A stretch of 64,000 nucleotides of DNA from the NCBI GenBank assembly GCA_029204045.2, contig JAQNDB010000455.1, positions 1-64,000 of the forward strand, given 5' to 3'. Below are positions 43,393-55,792 of the stretch, piece by piece. Made by a program: the position numbers and the translations under genes. Source of the DNA: Tillandsia leiboldiana (lineage: Eukaryota; Streptophyta; Magnoliopsida; Poales; Bromeliaceae). Position 1 is the first letter of the stretch, and the number at the start of each line of letters is the position of its first letter. Below the pieces are notes generated by a model. It was not told where the DNA came from, did no database searches, and saw only the letters and a program-made list of their open reading frames with translations.

Positions 43393-44805
43393 ATGGCATT
43401 GCGTGGTCGACGAAGGACAGGATCCGCGTCGACGCGGGCCGAGCCCTCAGAGCGCTCAGGCTCGAGTGAAGTGCGAGAGTTCCGGGAACAAGTGGCCTCG
43501 CTAGTCGGCATGGTTCAGCAACAGACGGAAGCCTCTCAACGACGGGAGGAAGACTTCCGCCCTCAAGAGGAGTTGTTTCGGCGCCAAGAAGAGGCTTCAA
43601 GGCTTCAGGCAGAGCAAATTCAAAGGCTCCACGACATGATGGCGGTTGCACCGGGATTGGCACGACACGTGCCATTAGGGACGACAATGGGTGTGCCCAA
43701 CCAGATGGGCCATGACAATGTCACCGCCGAGTACATGGCTCAGCGGGCGGAACAGGAACAAGTTATGCGGAATCTTGCTAAGTTTAGCAAGTTCAACCCG
43801 CCAGTCTTTAGTGGAGTTAAGAGCGACCCGTTGGAGGTCGAGTCATGGGTCGACACGATGGAAAAGCTGTTTGAAGACCTTCAGGTGCCAGATCGGGGTC
43901 AAGTTCCCTTTGCTGTCCACTACTTGGACAAGATGGCCCGTAAATGGTGGAAGGTCGAGAAGGGCAAGCGGATCGATGCCGCCCTACCACCCATGATGTA
44001 GGAAGAGTTTCGAGGACTCTTTTTCGCCACTTATTTTTCGGACTGTGATAGACAGCAAATAAAGGAGGACTTTAAGAACCTTCGTCAAGGGAGTCGTACG
44101 GTGCTGGAGTACGAGTATGAGTTCTCCCGTATCTTGAACTGCATCCCATCGGTGGTGCGAGGTGAGGCGGACAAGGCTCGATGCTTCGAGCGGGGCCTTC
44201 GACCGAGTATCTATTCAAGGGTCTAGCCATTTGATCTCCAGACTTTTCGAGAAGTTGTGGATCGTGCCCGACTGGCTGAGCGAGGCGAGATTGTCATGCG
44301 TCGAGAGCGCGAGGCCCAGGGTAGAGGCAAGGAGATAGAGCATTGTTGGTCTCCGAGAAGTTCTGAGGAATGAACCAACCCCAGACAGTTTCCGAGGCAG
44401 TTGCGGCAGCAGTTGCAGGCACAAGGACCTTCTAACCCTCATCTGCGAGCGCGGTGTGTGATCTGTGGCGGTACTCATCGCCCGCACCAGTGTGTGCACC
44501 GGGAAGGAAGATGCTTCAGGTGTGGCCAACTGGGCCACGTGTCAGCGAACTGCGGGGAAGGATATCCAATAGTTTCCCCGGTGGCTGTCGTACTATTTCA
44601 TTCGTGGCGACACGATGTACCGCAACAGGCACCAGATGGGCTAGCTTTCGCCACTTGGACGGAGGACGATCCGGCGGCGGAGGACGTCGTAGCAGGTATG
44701 GGTTATTTAATGCAATTGTATATACAGCATAACCATTATGAGCATTGCATCCTGGTTAGGCTGGTCGTGTTAGTGGCGACAAGTAAGTGTAAAGCTAGTC
44801 TGTAG
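43393..44805 (+). pseudogene. gag: Gyp3 gag with in-frame stops
   Basis: The start MALRGRRRTG at 43393 is preferred over the two upstream in-frame Met codons because it matches gag starts of this clade. A long coiled coil (about residues 20-85, with FRRQEEASRLQAEQIQRL) leads to a capsid core with NLAKFSKFNPPVFSG and WVDTMEKLFEDL. A TAG at 43999-44001 replaces a Trp expected before EEFRGLFFATYFSD; a second TAG occurs near 44224. TGG-to-TAG changes fit C-to-T decay of methylated DNA on the opposite strand. After a frame change the nucleocapsid has CVICGGTHRPHQC and CFRCGQLGHVSANC. No protease or RT follows before the solo LTR. The gene is dead and more decayed than Gyp1 gag. Confidence 0.83.
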
Positions 44806-47800
44806 GCAAAATACGGCCGATTGGGTTCAGCTGTGACTCGGTGTAATACTCTAGAAAATAAAGACTTTGAAATACTTTTGGAATTTATTTAACTAATAAT
44901 TTTGGCAAAATAAGGGACTTAGTGGATCAATAGTGGCCCAGAAATATCGACTTTTGATCGGGGCCTAATCTCGAAAATCCGAGAGCACCATTGCGATCAT
45001 TTCGACGAAACATGAAAGTTTCATATTCACTTGTCGATGATCTGACGGTCGGATCTTCCGCAAAACAGCGAAGAAGAACGGGTCCCACAACTTAAGTTGT
45101 GAATAGTAACCCTATGTTTCAAATCCCCTTTCGACCACTGTTGGCCGATTCACTGTCTGAAACCCTGACATAGGGGTATGAGTAGTCAAACCTAACTAAT
45201 TTCGACGTTCTGAACGCAATGGCACTGACGGTTTTCGCGTTTGGCGATCCGGGTGCATCGAAGTGCGTGCGTTGGTTTGCGACATACAGAACAAGATGGC
45301 CCGAGATTTCATACGAGCGCCAAATCAAACAAATAAATAGGCTATTTTGAAGGTCTCGACGAGCCGGACGTCGTGGCGATGTCTGTTTCGCGATTCGTCG
45401 AGCAGATTTTCTCGAAAAGCGTGAAAAACGCCGAAAAAGCATGTGTTCTTGCAATAAACTTGATATTTTATGTATTAAATATTGCAAGATTAATTCATTG
45501 AGGTTCTGAGAGCATTTGTTACATTCAGAAGGGGTCTTGAAAGCTAGGGTTAGGAGTACAAGGGTTGTTTTGCAAAATAATGCATTAAATCCTTTTGGCT
45601 CTTGGGCTTCCTCGTGGGAGGTTACAGGAGGAAGGCTCTTGGGATTTCTAACTCCCAAGAGTTAATCCTCATAAGGCCTTGGTGTTGTGGTGGCCGAGGA
45701 GTCATCCCCTCCATTGAAGTAAACCGTGAGAGAGAGAGAGCAAAGAAGGTTGGAACCAAACCTTTACCAAGTTGGAGTTGAAGTTCCCTGTGGTGCTCCA
45801 CAGTACCAGAGGAGCATTTGGAGGCTTGCTGAGGTTGCGCGAAGTGGGAGGAGTGAAACCAGCTTCTTCCTTCTTCATCAACTCCGGCCAAGGTAAGGTC
45901 CTCTCAAACCCCGGTTTGTTTTAGCCCGAGACCCCTAGCAGTAGGTTAGTTAGGATCTTGTGATGCTCTCTGCAAGGCCTGAGCTTCCCATGCACGTTGC
46001 ATGGCCGGCGGGAGCAAGTTCTCGCCGGAAACCTAGCCGAGCTCCGCCGCATCATATCTTTGCAACCAATGGACCAAAGTGGAATCTAAAATCATGGGTT
46101 TGGACTGTAGAAGATGAGGATCATCTCCACCAAAATTGGTGGAGTTTGATCAAGAAAATCGATCGCAGAATAGAACCCTAGTTTTGTGAAAATTTGCACT
46201 TCGGCCGAGCTTTCTGCTCCGGCGCCGGCGAGCTCCTCCGACGCCGGCCACATGCCCAGAAGTGTTCCTGGGAGTGAGAGGAGTGCACCCATGCACTTGC
46301 ATGGCATCCATGCAGCACCAAAGTGGCGCGGCCATGGATGACCCGAGAATGGATCCAAACGCGGCCGCCGGCGCTCCGGCCAACTCCGGCCGGGATGGAT
46401 AGGTCCAGAAGCTTCCTATGATCTATTATAAGCTATCCATGCAAGTTGGAAGGCTCCATGATGCCTCAGTAAAAATCCACCATTAGAGGTGAAAGCTTCA
46501 AACCGAGCTTTTGCTCCGCCGCCGTCGCCGCCGTGTCCTGTCGCCGGGTACGGGTCTAGGTGATTGTGTTATGAGTTTTAGCATCCAATTGGCCAAGTTG
46601 TTGGGTCCCAGATGTCCTGGTTGGTTGGTCACGAATTTCAAAGCAAAAAGGCTTCATTTTCTTCGTTGCTCCGGCCAACCCAGACAGTAATCTTGGCCCA
46701 AACTTGCTGGGATTGTAGTTTAAACTCTTTAAAGCTTTTCCTTCCAAGTTAGAAGGCTTTTGATGCAGTGGTTGCAAAGAACCAACTCGGGCATGGTTGT
46801 GTGTGCTTGTATGTGAATAGTGCACATTAGGTGTTTGATTAAATGCCACAATGAGATTTTGTACAGAATTAAGCTTCGAAGAAAATATGAATGTTGCTCC
46901 AAATTGTTCCCTGAGCTTGATGCTCACTTCAGATCAAATCTGATCTATGAGGATTGATGTTTGGAGCATGGTGCTTGATGTTAGTGAGCAAGGTTGTTGG
47001 ATCTTGGAATCTGGCAACTTCTGGACTGCATTAGGGCAAGCTCCTGAGTTCTTGAGCTTCTGTGAGCAAAGGGCTCAGGCAGAATTTCATTTGGCACAGT
47101 AGAAGTTAAGATTTAGGGTTGTCAAGCTCTAGAATTAGTATTTGGCCAAAGTCCTGTTTTTGGACTGTTTGAAAAACTGTAACAGTGAGTTCCTAGCTAA
47201 TTTGGGGTCACTGGACGCGATGCTCACGTTAGATTTAGGTTTCGATGATCCGGAGAAACAAAAATGCAAAATGGCTATGTTAGAGGAGTGTTTTATGGCC
47301 CGAAGTTTTCCTCGGGATGCGTGCTGCCACAAATGTGTGAGCACGGTGTTCAGCAAGTTAAAAGTCACCTGCTGGAAGTGACGGCTCGTTAAAATGAGTT
47401 TCCAGTAGAAAGAACGAGCGAAAACAGTGCTAAAAAGGGTTAAGTTGACTTGAAATAAGTTAGAGTTAAAATAGATCCCTGATCAATATGTTTGATTCAG
47501 GTCTGTCCAGTTTGCATCTGGTTCTGAGCGTACAGTCGATTCAGTCTAGCCGCCTGCGATTTGACAGGTGGGTTTATCTTCGGTCCGGGCTTTATCATTT
47601 CGGCCCTCTGTGTACGGTATTGGTTGGACCCCTGTTTTTGGTAGCTTAACTATTACTTTGAGCCTGCCTTCCTTTTGATTCAGTTTATGCTGCTTTATGC
47701 CTGAGTTATGACTTTTATCAGTTATCTGTTGCCTTACATGATTAATCATAGTGCTTCCAGTATTCATATCATTATTCTGGACATTGCCATGCCTGATTGG

Positions 47801-48692
47801 TTATTAGATGTTGAACTTGCTTTCCTGTTGATCAAATATTACACTGCTGAACACATAATTTTAATTAACTAATGTTTTACTGAACATCGTAGGGTCGCCT
47901 GAGTCCGTTCTTGTTTGATAGGACAAAGGCATTGCTCTTCGAAGTTTGGGCCTAAAACCTATTTTCAAAATAGTTTCCGCAAAAATATGTGTTTAGTTTT
48001 CTATGTTTGGTTGGTCTGCATAATTGAGTTGAGATTTGCTGTTGATCTTATGTTGAGTTGAGATTTGCTTTTGATCTTGCATATGAGTCGAGATTAGTTG
48101 CTGATTATTCTTGCATGAGAGTTGAGATTCAGTTGATTTTGTTATTGCATCCCAGTGGGGATTTCCCGGCTTGTTGCCGATTACCCGGTCAGTGGACCGT
48201 GAGTTTGAGCATTTGCATTTGATCGCCCGCACCGTTGTACTTCACGAACATCAGCGGAGTCATGACTCGTGTAGATGTTCTTTACCGGCAAAGTGGTTAG
48301 CAATAGCGACCCGTGACCCCTTGTGGGGGGAATGTCAACCAGGTGGTGCCAGGTGGGCAGTTTTGCCTGAGGTCTTGTGGGACCAATATGGTGGCTTGTG
48401 ATTGGGTAATTTGATATATCATCTATTTGATGCATATGTTGCTATTAGTCTGCTTTTGTCTTATCTCATGATTCCTGATTTCAGTTTGAAGATATTCTTT
48501 GGTCAACATATTCATTTGTTTGATACCTGCCTATACAATTATTCAGCATGCTTGGTTTATTATATTCCTGTCAAGATTATACATATTCATGTTGGTTATT
48601 CATTCGCTTCATAAATGCTTACCTAATGTGATCTTTACTATCCGCTAGTATTGTATACCAGTAGGTACGATCTGCTATTTCTCGGCTCGTCG

Positions 48693-50095
48693 TGTTGGTT
48701 TTTATAATATTAAGGATCCACAAGGATCTAAATAGGTACTATCAAACAACTAGAGGGGGGGTGAATAGGTGAAATACTTATAAAACCAAATCTCAGTGCA
48801 AAATAAAAACCAATGCGGAAATAAAAAACAGCACACCGAGATATACGTGGAAACTCCAATCCAGGAGAAAAACCACGGGACCAACACGCAATAACAATCC
48901 ACTAAGAATAGAAGAATAACAAGGTGATTACCGACTCCACGGACTCAACCCCTCCTTCAGCTTCTTCGGACCTTGCGCTGACCGGTTGGATGTCCACGCA
49001 ATAACAATCCCCTAAGAAAGGAAGAATAACAAGGTGATTACCGTCTCCACGGATTTAACCCCTCCTTCAATTTCTTCGGACCTTGCGCTCCACCGTTTGC
49101 ACGTCCACTGCACACGTTCGAATCCACGAACGCCACTCGAATCCACGAGCACACGTTTCGAATCCACGAAACGCCTTTAGCACACCGAATCCACGATGCC
49201 ACGTCGAATCCACGACGCAAACTCAGTCGATAAGAATATTGACTTCAATGGCGATCCTTTGCTTAGATTATCAATGAAGATCCATGGGAAAAATCTCTAA
49301 GCAAAGATTAGATCAATTCGACAAAAGATATGTTCTTCAAAGAACCGTCGAATTGACCTAAAAGAGGCTATAAAGAAGATCGATAAAAACCTAGCCTCTA
49401 GGGTTGCTCTCAAGTGTTTTAGAAATTGATCGGCCGTAGCACCAACGTTTTTGAGAAACCCTAAATGTCTATTTATAGTTTAGAAACCTTTGGAAAGAGA
49501 TAAGAATCAAAAACATACCTTATCTGGAAATTTTCAGGACGGCGATCCGGATCGGATTTACTGCGATCCGGATCGTCGTAACGAGATTGACGATTCCAGA
49601 AAACCAAGGGTTCGGGATCCAGATTGCAAGGTCCGATCCGGATCGTTCATGCAATTCAGCAAAGTCCCATGTTCGGGATCCGGATCGGAATGGCCTAGGA
49701 TCCGGATTGAAATTGCCAATGAACAAGTACCCTTCGGGATCCGGATTACAAGGTCTGATCCGGATCCTGAACATGTCCCATGTCCAGTTTTTGATTTTTA
49801 TGCAATTAAAAATTTATCCAAGTGTTTCTACACTATAAGAAAGTATTCGGATCACCACAATTATTTAGTTAAACATACCTGATCCTTTTGAATACTTTCT
49901 TCTTGAGATTGATGTAACTGATCCACAATTCTTCATCTTCAATCTTCAAGACTCAAGACACAGAGTGTCAACTTGAGCTCTTGTTGAACCTTCTCTAAGT
50001 CTTTGATTGCTGATTGACAATTTGATCCCTTTAAGACTCCGACTCAACTCACTGACTTGACTCACGAAATATGCCAATACCAAAAAGCCGTAACA
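48693..50095 (-). repeat. Cop3 3' LTR
   Basis: Includes a 110-bp tandem duplication (units starting 48885 and 48995), five UGGAUU-loop hairpins (49115-49217), a TATA box (plus TATTTATA, 49470-49477), and palindrome pairs in U3 (49544-49766). Hairpin arms in plus coordinates: CGTTCG/CGAACG, CTCG/CGAG, CGTTTCG/CGAAACG, CACCG/CGATG and CGTCG/CGACG around AATCCA. The fourth pairs fully only on the minus strand, by U:G. Confidence 0.92.
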
Positions 50096-51714
50096 ATCTC
50101 CCCCTTTGGCAATTTCGTGACAAAACCCAAAAATACATAAAAGCGCTCAAGTCACTCATCTTAAACCAAAAATCGAAATTCAATGTTATCACCAAAACAT
50201 TGATTTTCTTTGCGTGAAAGATCCAATAAATACAAAATTACATTTGAACCAAACAGTCCTAGAACATACTCTATGACTTAGGACTTTGAGTCTTAAAGTG
50301 ATGTAATTCCTGAAAAACAAAACTCCAAACAAAATCAAACGTTAGTCGTTAGAAATTAAAATCCTACATTTGATTCGTCCTTTTGGTTCTTTTGTTTTTC
50401 GGCTCTTTCAATCTTTTCTTTATCTCCCCCTATCTTGAGCATCTCTAACATGTTCTCCATGTTCTCCCCCTTTCTTGAGCATCTATGTTCTCCCCCTTTT
50501 TTGTTTGTCCTATCTCCTCTCGATGATCTCATCTCCGTCATTTCTCTTCTCCCCCTTTTTGTCACAAATTGTCAAACAGTGAAATTAAAAGACAAAAGGA
50601 AATCTAACAACATTAGTTCATAGAGAAAGAGAGATAAAAGCTCAGTTCCGGTATATAACAAAAATGCAGATTGCGTACCGGTACCAGAAAGCAAAAATCA
50701 AATAATTTCTTGAAACAAATCCAGATTTTGGAATCTTTTCAAATACCGATTTGTGTTCCATCAAGAAAACAATTTAAGTGCTTTGAAATATTATGAGATC
50801 ACACAGATGCCATTCAATCCAATTAATTTCACAAAATTAAAAAGATTTACTCCTAAATCATGAAAAACAAAGATAAAACATTATAAACAGTTTTTCATGT
50901 TATATTCATCAAACACAAGTCATCAAAAATAATCTTGAGATCCAAACTCTATCAAGATGTAACGGATTTACAAAGATGACTTACGGAGATTTTCCAAATG
51001 ACATCAATTTTGAATTCTACCCTTTCAAATTGAGATAAGCACTAAATTACCTAAGGGTGGCTCTTTGAGCATCTTTTTAACTATCCCACCTTATACCAAC
51101 CAGGAGATTGTTCAAAATAAGAACTTTGAATATGAATCTCCAAATGCTTCAACTAAAAATTAAATTTTTTTAAAAAATTTCAAGCATCCATAACATATGG
51201 TAGCTTCACACACAAACCGGACGACCGGGGTGGCAGCTCTTTCCTACATGTGGTGGTAGTTTTCACACTCCTTTCGGATGTAACTCTTTCCACATCTTTT
51301 ACAATTCATTTATTTACCCTTGTAAGAATGCAATCTCTTACGTGAAAGAATTAAATCCCAAATCTTAGCCTATCGGTTGTCTCACATTTATCCCAATGAA
51401 TTCACACAACCGAGATAGATTAAGCATCTAAAGATCACACATGATTTCTAAAATTTGATGCTTATAATATCAAAAACTCCTATAATGAAGTATCTTCAAG
51501 ATTATGATTATGGAGTAAAGTTGATAATCCATAAAAAAAATTAATTTGGAGTGAATGAACGTGAAGCCCTTTTTATTCAATGCACTCGTTCGTTAAAAAC
51601 CTTTTGTTCAAAAACAAAACATAAAAACGAAGAGCATTGAAAACATGTAATGCAGAGATTCAGAAAAATATGTAAAGAAAACCAATCAAAGCATTACATA
51701 CAGTCATAAGCTAT
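50096..51714 (-). other. Cop3 3' region: several PPT copies and conserved post-pol block
   Basis: No coding sequence is seen. AAAGGGGGAGAT abuts the LTR (about 50096-50107); more AAAGGGGGAGA copies occur at about 50465-50475, 50489-50499 and 50550-50560. The conserved block is at about 51048-51300, with hairpin CCGG-TCGT-CCGG in element sense (51217-51228) and the GGTGGGA and TTGGTATAAGG motifs. Confidence 0.65.
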
Positions 51715-53675
51715 TTAGAACTTAAGACAAGGAAAGATATCACCTTTCCGAATCCAAAATTGTCGAATTTTGGGTTGTCTTGATTCATTGTGGTTGGGAG
51801 ATGATAGCTTTGACTGTTGATCCACCTTAGGTCTTTGCCTCGCAGTGATCCACTTGTATGATTGATGATGTGGCTCGGACCTTTGGTGGGTTGAGTGAAC
51901 TCCTTTGACTTGATGTGTCTTTTGATTCCGTTGAGTTCGCTCCGAAGATGAAGTTGCCGAAGGACTCTTCTTTCTCTTTTTCGGGCAATTCTTCACCAAA
52001 TGTCCTTCAAGTCCACATAAGTGACAAGTTCTTCCTTTCAATTTCATTGTGGAACTTGAAGCATGCACAGTTTGGTCCTTTTTGAATCCCAAACCAACCT
52101 TGCTTGTTTGACCTAGTCCGGACATACAATCATGTTTCTTCGAACCGGTTGAAATCCTTTGTATGTCGGATTTGAGTTCATGAACTTGCTTGGTCAAAGC
52201 TTGGTTGGTGACATGAATCTCCTCAAACTGTTTTTCTAGAAAACCAATCTTGTCCATATATGATTTTGCGTTCGTCTCCGATTGGTTTAGCTTTTCTTGG
52301 AGGATTTTATTGTTATTCAATAAAAGCCCTTGTTCCTCCTCGAGATCATGAAGTTTTATCTTTAAAGCATGATTCTCGTCTTGATCTTCAAGTCGTTGCT
52401 TCCTCAACTTCTTAATATGTTTGGCCATCTTCTTTGATTCCGTAAGAAGTTGTTCATATGCCTCAACGAGTTCTTCTTCGTCCGACTCCCCCTCACTTGA
52501 TGACTCTCCGCCGGTTGTTGATGTTCCATACAAAATCAAAGGAGTAGAGTCAGTGACTAAAGATGATAAACACAAATTAGAAGAGGGAATTTTAGAGGTA
52601 TGAAAAGCAACGGCGTTTTCCTCTTTACTTGAGGTCGATTCATTAGAAGTAGAATCGTCCCAAGTTTTCACTTGCAAAGCCTTCCTTTATATGATTTCTT
52701 AGAAGGACAATCCGTTGAAAAATGGCCGTAGCCTTTGCATCGATAGCATTGGATTTCCCCTTCGAAATCATCTTTTTCTTTTTCTTTAGAAGGTTTTGCA
52801 ACGCCTTTGAGATTAGAGGATTTAGAACCCGATGATCCTTTAGATGATTTCGTGGATGAAGATCCATCGGTTCGATTCTTCCAAAACTTCCGACGAAATT
52901 TCTTTGTGATCCGCGCCAATTGTTCTTCAAAATCGGCAAAAGAGATTTCATCGTCGGAACTTGATTCGCTATCTTCTTCCTTTGTTGATTTGAATGCAAT
53001 ACCTGTAAGCTTAGAAGAAGACTTGGAAGAAACTTGATTAGTAGGAAAAGTCATTTCATAAGTTTGCAAAGCGCCTACTAATTCCTCTACACTCATCTCA
53101 TCCGGATGACTAACGGTTTCAATGGCGGTAACCTTTGCCCTAAACCGTTCCGGAAGAGTCCGAAGTATCTTTCTTACAATTTTCGACTCCGGGATCTTTT
53201 CTCCTAAATTAGCACATGTATTAATTACATCTTGAAGTCTAGTGTAATAATCTGTAAACAATTCATGCTCTTCCATATGAATAGAGTCAAATTGACTTGT
53301 AAGCATCTGGAGCTTTTGAATTTTTACAAGATTAGTACCCTCATGTGTAATTTTGAGAATATCCCAAATTTCCTTCACGGTTTCACACGCGGAAATTCGT
53401 GTGAACTCAGTCGAGGAAAGAGAATTAAATAAAGCGTTCATACCTTTCCCATTGTAAGAAGATCTTTCAAATTCCTCTTTGGACCATCTAGAGCGAGGTT
53501 TTGGGGTAGTAGAATTTCCTACTTCCTCAACAGGATGCACCCAACCGTATTCCACGGATTGCCATACCCGCTCATCAATTGCGATGAGAAAAGCTCTCAT
53601 CCGCACTTTCCAATAAGCATAATTAGTCCCATCAAAAAGAGGAGGTCTATAAATATTACCACTTTCACCCGACAT
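51715..53675 (-). pseudogene. gag: Cop3 gag, single frameshift
   Basis: Start MSGESGNIYRPPLF at 53675 matches the Cop1/Cop2 gag start in sequence and position just after the PBS; upstream in-frame residues overlap the PBS. N-terminal copia gag domain (YWKVRMRAFLIAIDERVWQS, LRTLPERFRAKVTAIE), Ser-rich part, and knuckle CYRCKGYGHFSTDC lie in the first frame. Around 52685 a shift of one base moves into a second frame (52677-51715) with a long coiled coil and knuckle CHLCGLEGHLVKNC, ending IRKGDIFPCLKF. The end falls at the same point as Cop2 gag, just where protease would begin. Both knuckles are intact. A programmed shift is possible but a plain mutation is simpler. Confidence 0.85.
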
Positions 53676-53695
53676 GATAGATAAACCTAAAACCC

Positions 53696-53707
53696 GCTCC
53701 GATACCA
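53696..53707 (-). other. Cop3 primer binding site, variant
   Basis: The minus strand reads TGGTATCGGAGC, two bases inside the 5' LTR edge at 53710. It differs from the usual TGGTATCAGAGC by A to G at position 8. Confidence 0.85.
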
Positions 53708-53709
53708 CT

Positions 53710-55112
53710 TGTTGGTTTTTATAATATTAAGGATCCACAAGGATCTAAATAGGTACTATCAAACAACTAGAGGGGGGGTGAATAGGTGTAATACTTATAA
53801 AACCAGATCTCAGTGCAAAATAAAAACCAATGCAGAAATAAAAAACAGCACACCGAGATATACGTGGAAACTCCAATCCAGGAGAAAAACCACGGGACCA
53901 ACACGCAATAACAATCCACTAAGAATAGAAGAATAACAAGGTGATTACCGACTCCACGGACTCAACCCCTCCTTCAGCTTCTTCGGACCTTGCGCTGACC
54001 GGTTGGATGTCCACGCAATAACAATCCCCTAGGAAAGGAAGAATAACAAGGTGATTACCGTCTCCACGGATTTAACCCCTCCTTCAATTTCTTCGGACCT
54101 TGCGCTCCACCGTTTGCACGTCCACTGCACACGTTCGAATCCACGAACGCCACTCGAATCCACGAGCACACGTTTCGAATCCACGAAACGCCTTTAACAC
54201 ACCGAATCCACGATGCCACGTCGAATCCACGACGCAAACTCAGTCGATAAGAATATTGACTTCAATGGTGATCCTTTGCTTAGATTATCAATGAAGATCC
54301 ATGGAAAAAATCTCTAAGTAAAGATTAGATCAATTCGACAAAAGATATGTTCTTCAAAGAACCGTCGAATTGACCTAAAAGAGGCTATAAAGAAGATCGA
54401 TAAAAACCTAGCCTCTAGGGTTGCTCTCAAGTGTTTTAGAAATTGATCGGCCGTAGCACCCACGTTTTTGAGAAACCCTAAATGTCTATTTATAGTTTAG
54501 AAACCTTTGGAAAGAGATAAGAATCAAAAACATACCTTATCTGGAAATTTTCAGGACGGCGATCAGGATCGGATTTACTGCGATCCGGATCGTCGTAACG
54601 AGATTGACGATTCCAGAAAACCAAGGGTTCAGGATCCGGATTGCAAGGTCCGATCCGGATCGTTCATGCAATTCAGCAAAGTCCCATGTTCGGGATCCGG
54701 ATCGGAATGGCCTAGGATCCGGATTGAAATTGCCAATGAACAAGTACCCTTCGGGATCCGGATTGCAAGGTCTGATCCGGATCCTGAACATGTCCCATGT
54801 CCAGTTTTTGATTTTTATGCAATTAAAAATTTATCCAAGTGTTTCTACACTATAAGAAAGTATTCGGATCACCCCAATTATTTAGTTAAACATACCTGAT
54901 CCTTTTGAATACTTTCTTCTTGAGATTGATGTAACTGATCCACAATTCTTCATCTTCAATCTTCAAGACTCAAGACACAGAGTGTCAACTTGAGCTCTTG
55001 TTGAACCTTCTCTAAGTCTTTGATTGCTGATTGACAATTTGATCCCTTTAAGACTCCGACTCAACTCACTGACTTGACTCACGAAATATGCCAATACCAA
55101 AAAGCCGTAACA
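53710..55112 (-). repeat. Cop3 5' LTR
   Basis: Pairs with 48693-50095. TATA is at 54487-54494 (plus TATTTATA); palindromes lie at about 54561-54783, two of them altered by single transitions relative to the other LTR. Confidence 0.92.
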
Positions 55113-55535
55113 CGTCGTGCCCACTGGGATACATGTACAGTGTATCTCACACCCCCTGGGTGACGATTTTTCAGGTCGAGCGGGTGTTGGGATGTCGGGA
55201 CGAATTGGCGAGGTATCGATATAGAGGTTGACCCTGGACAGCCGAAAAGTTATGTAATAGATGTTTGAGAAAAAGGAATTTGTATTTCAGTTGTATATTT
55301 GTAAAGATAGTTGTAAAGTTTACTTGTTGTTGTTATTTGTAGTACGTAGTTAGTACTCTGATGTTGTTGCCAAGCTAGCCGTGCATATATAGAAAAGGCT
55401 CAATCCCAAAGGGGATTGGGACTCTTCTATATATGTGGCGGTCTGTCATTGCCCTGGCTGTTTTTGCAACTCTGATTTTAAAAAAAAAAAAAAAATTTTA
55501 TACACTGGTTTTTGAACTCGGGGCGTGACACTCGG

Positions 55536-55792
55536 TGGGAAGCCGACTCACTAGACGCTGGTGATCGCTATGTTGCGAAAGCCAAGTTGTTGTGTCCTAA
55601 GATTTAGGGCAAGAAAGATTTGAGGACCAAGAGGCGATAATTCGCTCCTGGTGACAGTAGTGATCGGTAGTGGCCATGTTGCCACCTAGTGGCGCTAGTG
55701 AGGCCTAGGGTGGGCTTCGAGATTCAAAACCTCTCGATAGTGCGAGAGTTTTATGGCGTCGGTTTGATAAATCGGTGTAATGGCAAGGGTTG
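55536..55792 (+). other. Gyp3 interior remnant right of the solo LTR
   Basis: Continues Gyp3 after the ctcgg duplication. No domain is recognised. A GGGCTTCGAGATTCAAAAC stretch near 55711 weakly resembles the TTTCGAGGACGAAAC motif found before the PPT in related elements, so this may be the 3' end of the Gyp3 interior. Confidence 0.45.

Larger units (their letters stand above)
48693..55112 (-). mobile_element. Cop3: gag-only Ty1/copia element, Sirevirus-like
   Basis: LTRs at 48693-50095 and 53710-55112 (both 1,403 bp) run TGTTGGTTTTTATA to AAAGCCGTAACA in plus orientation; target duplication cgtcg (48688-48692, 55113-55117). By eye the LTRs differ at a dozen or so sites, mostly transitions. 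The interior has a PBS, gag, the conserved post-pol block and several PPTs, but no protease, integrase, RT or env-like ORF. It is related to Cop1/Cop2 in gag, LTR grammar and noncoding block, yet clearly diverged. It should depend on a Cop1-like helper. Confidence 0.93.
44842..55530 (+). mobile_element. Solo LTR (about 4.26 kb) inside Gyp3, split by Cop3
   Basis: Starts TGTAATACTCTAG at 44842 and ends CTCGGGGCGTGACA at 55530, flanked by ctcgg at 44837-44841 and 55531-55535. Removing Cop3 (48693-55112 plus one cgtcg) leaves about 4,264 bp without PBS, PPT or domain-bearing ORF, so it is a solo LTR from recombination between two LTRs. The 45000-48690 stretch shows no convincing gene; small frames there are not conserved-looking. 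Its end (CACTGGGATAC, TCACACCCCCTGGGTGAC) resembles the matching part of the Gyp3 LTR (42560-42605). Confidence 0.85.

Noticed and set aside
45119..46927. Possible host gene in the 45-47 kb stretch
   Set aside because: Frames of 80-180 codons have no recognisable motif, no supporting start or splice context, and lie inside the solo LTR bounded by ctcgg duplications.
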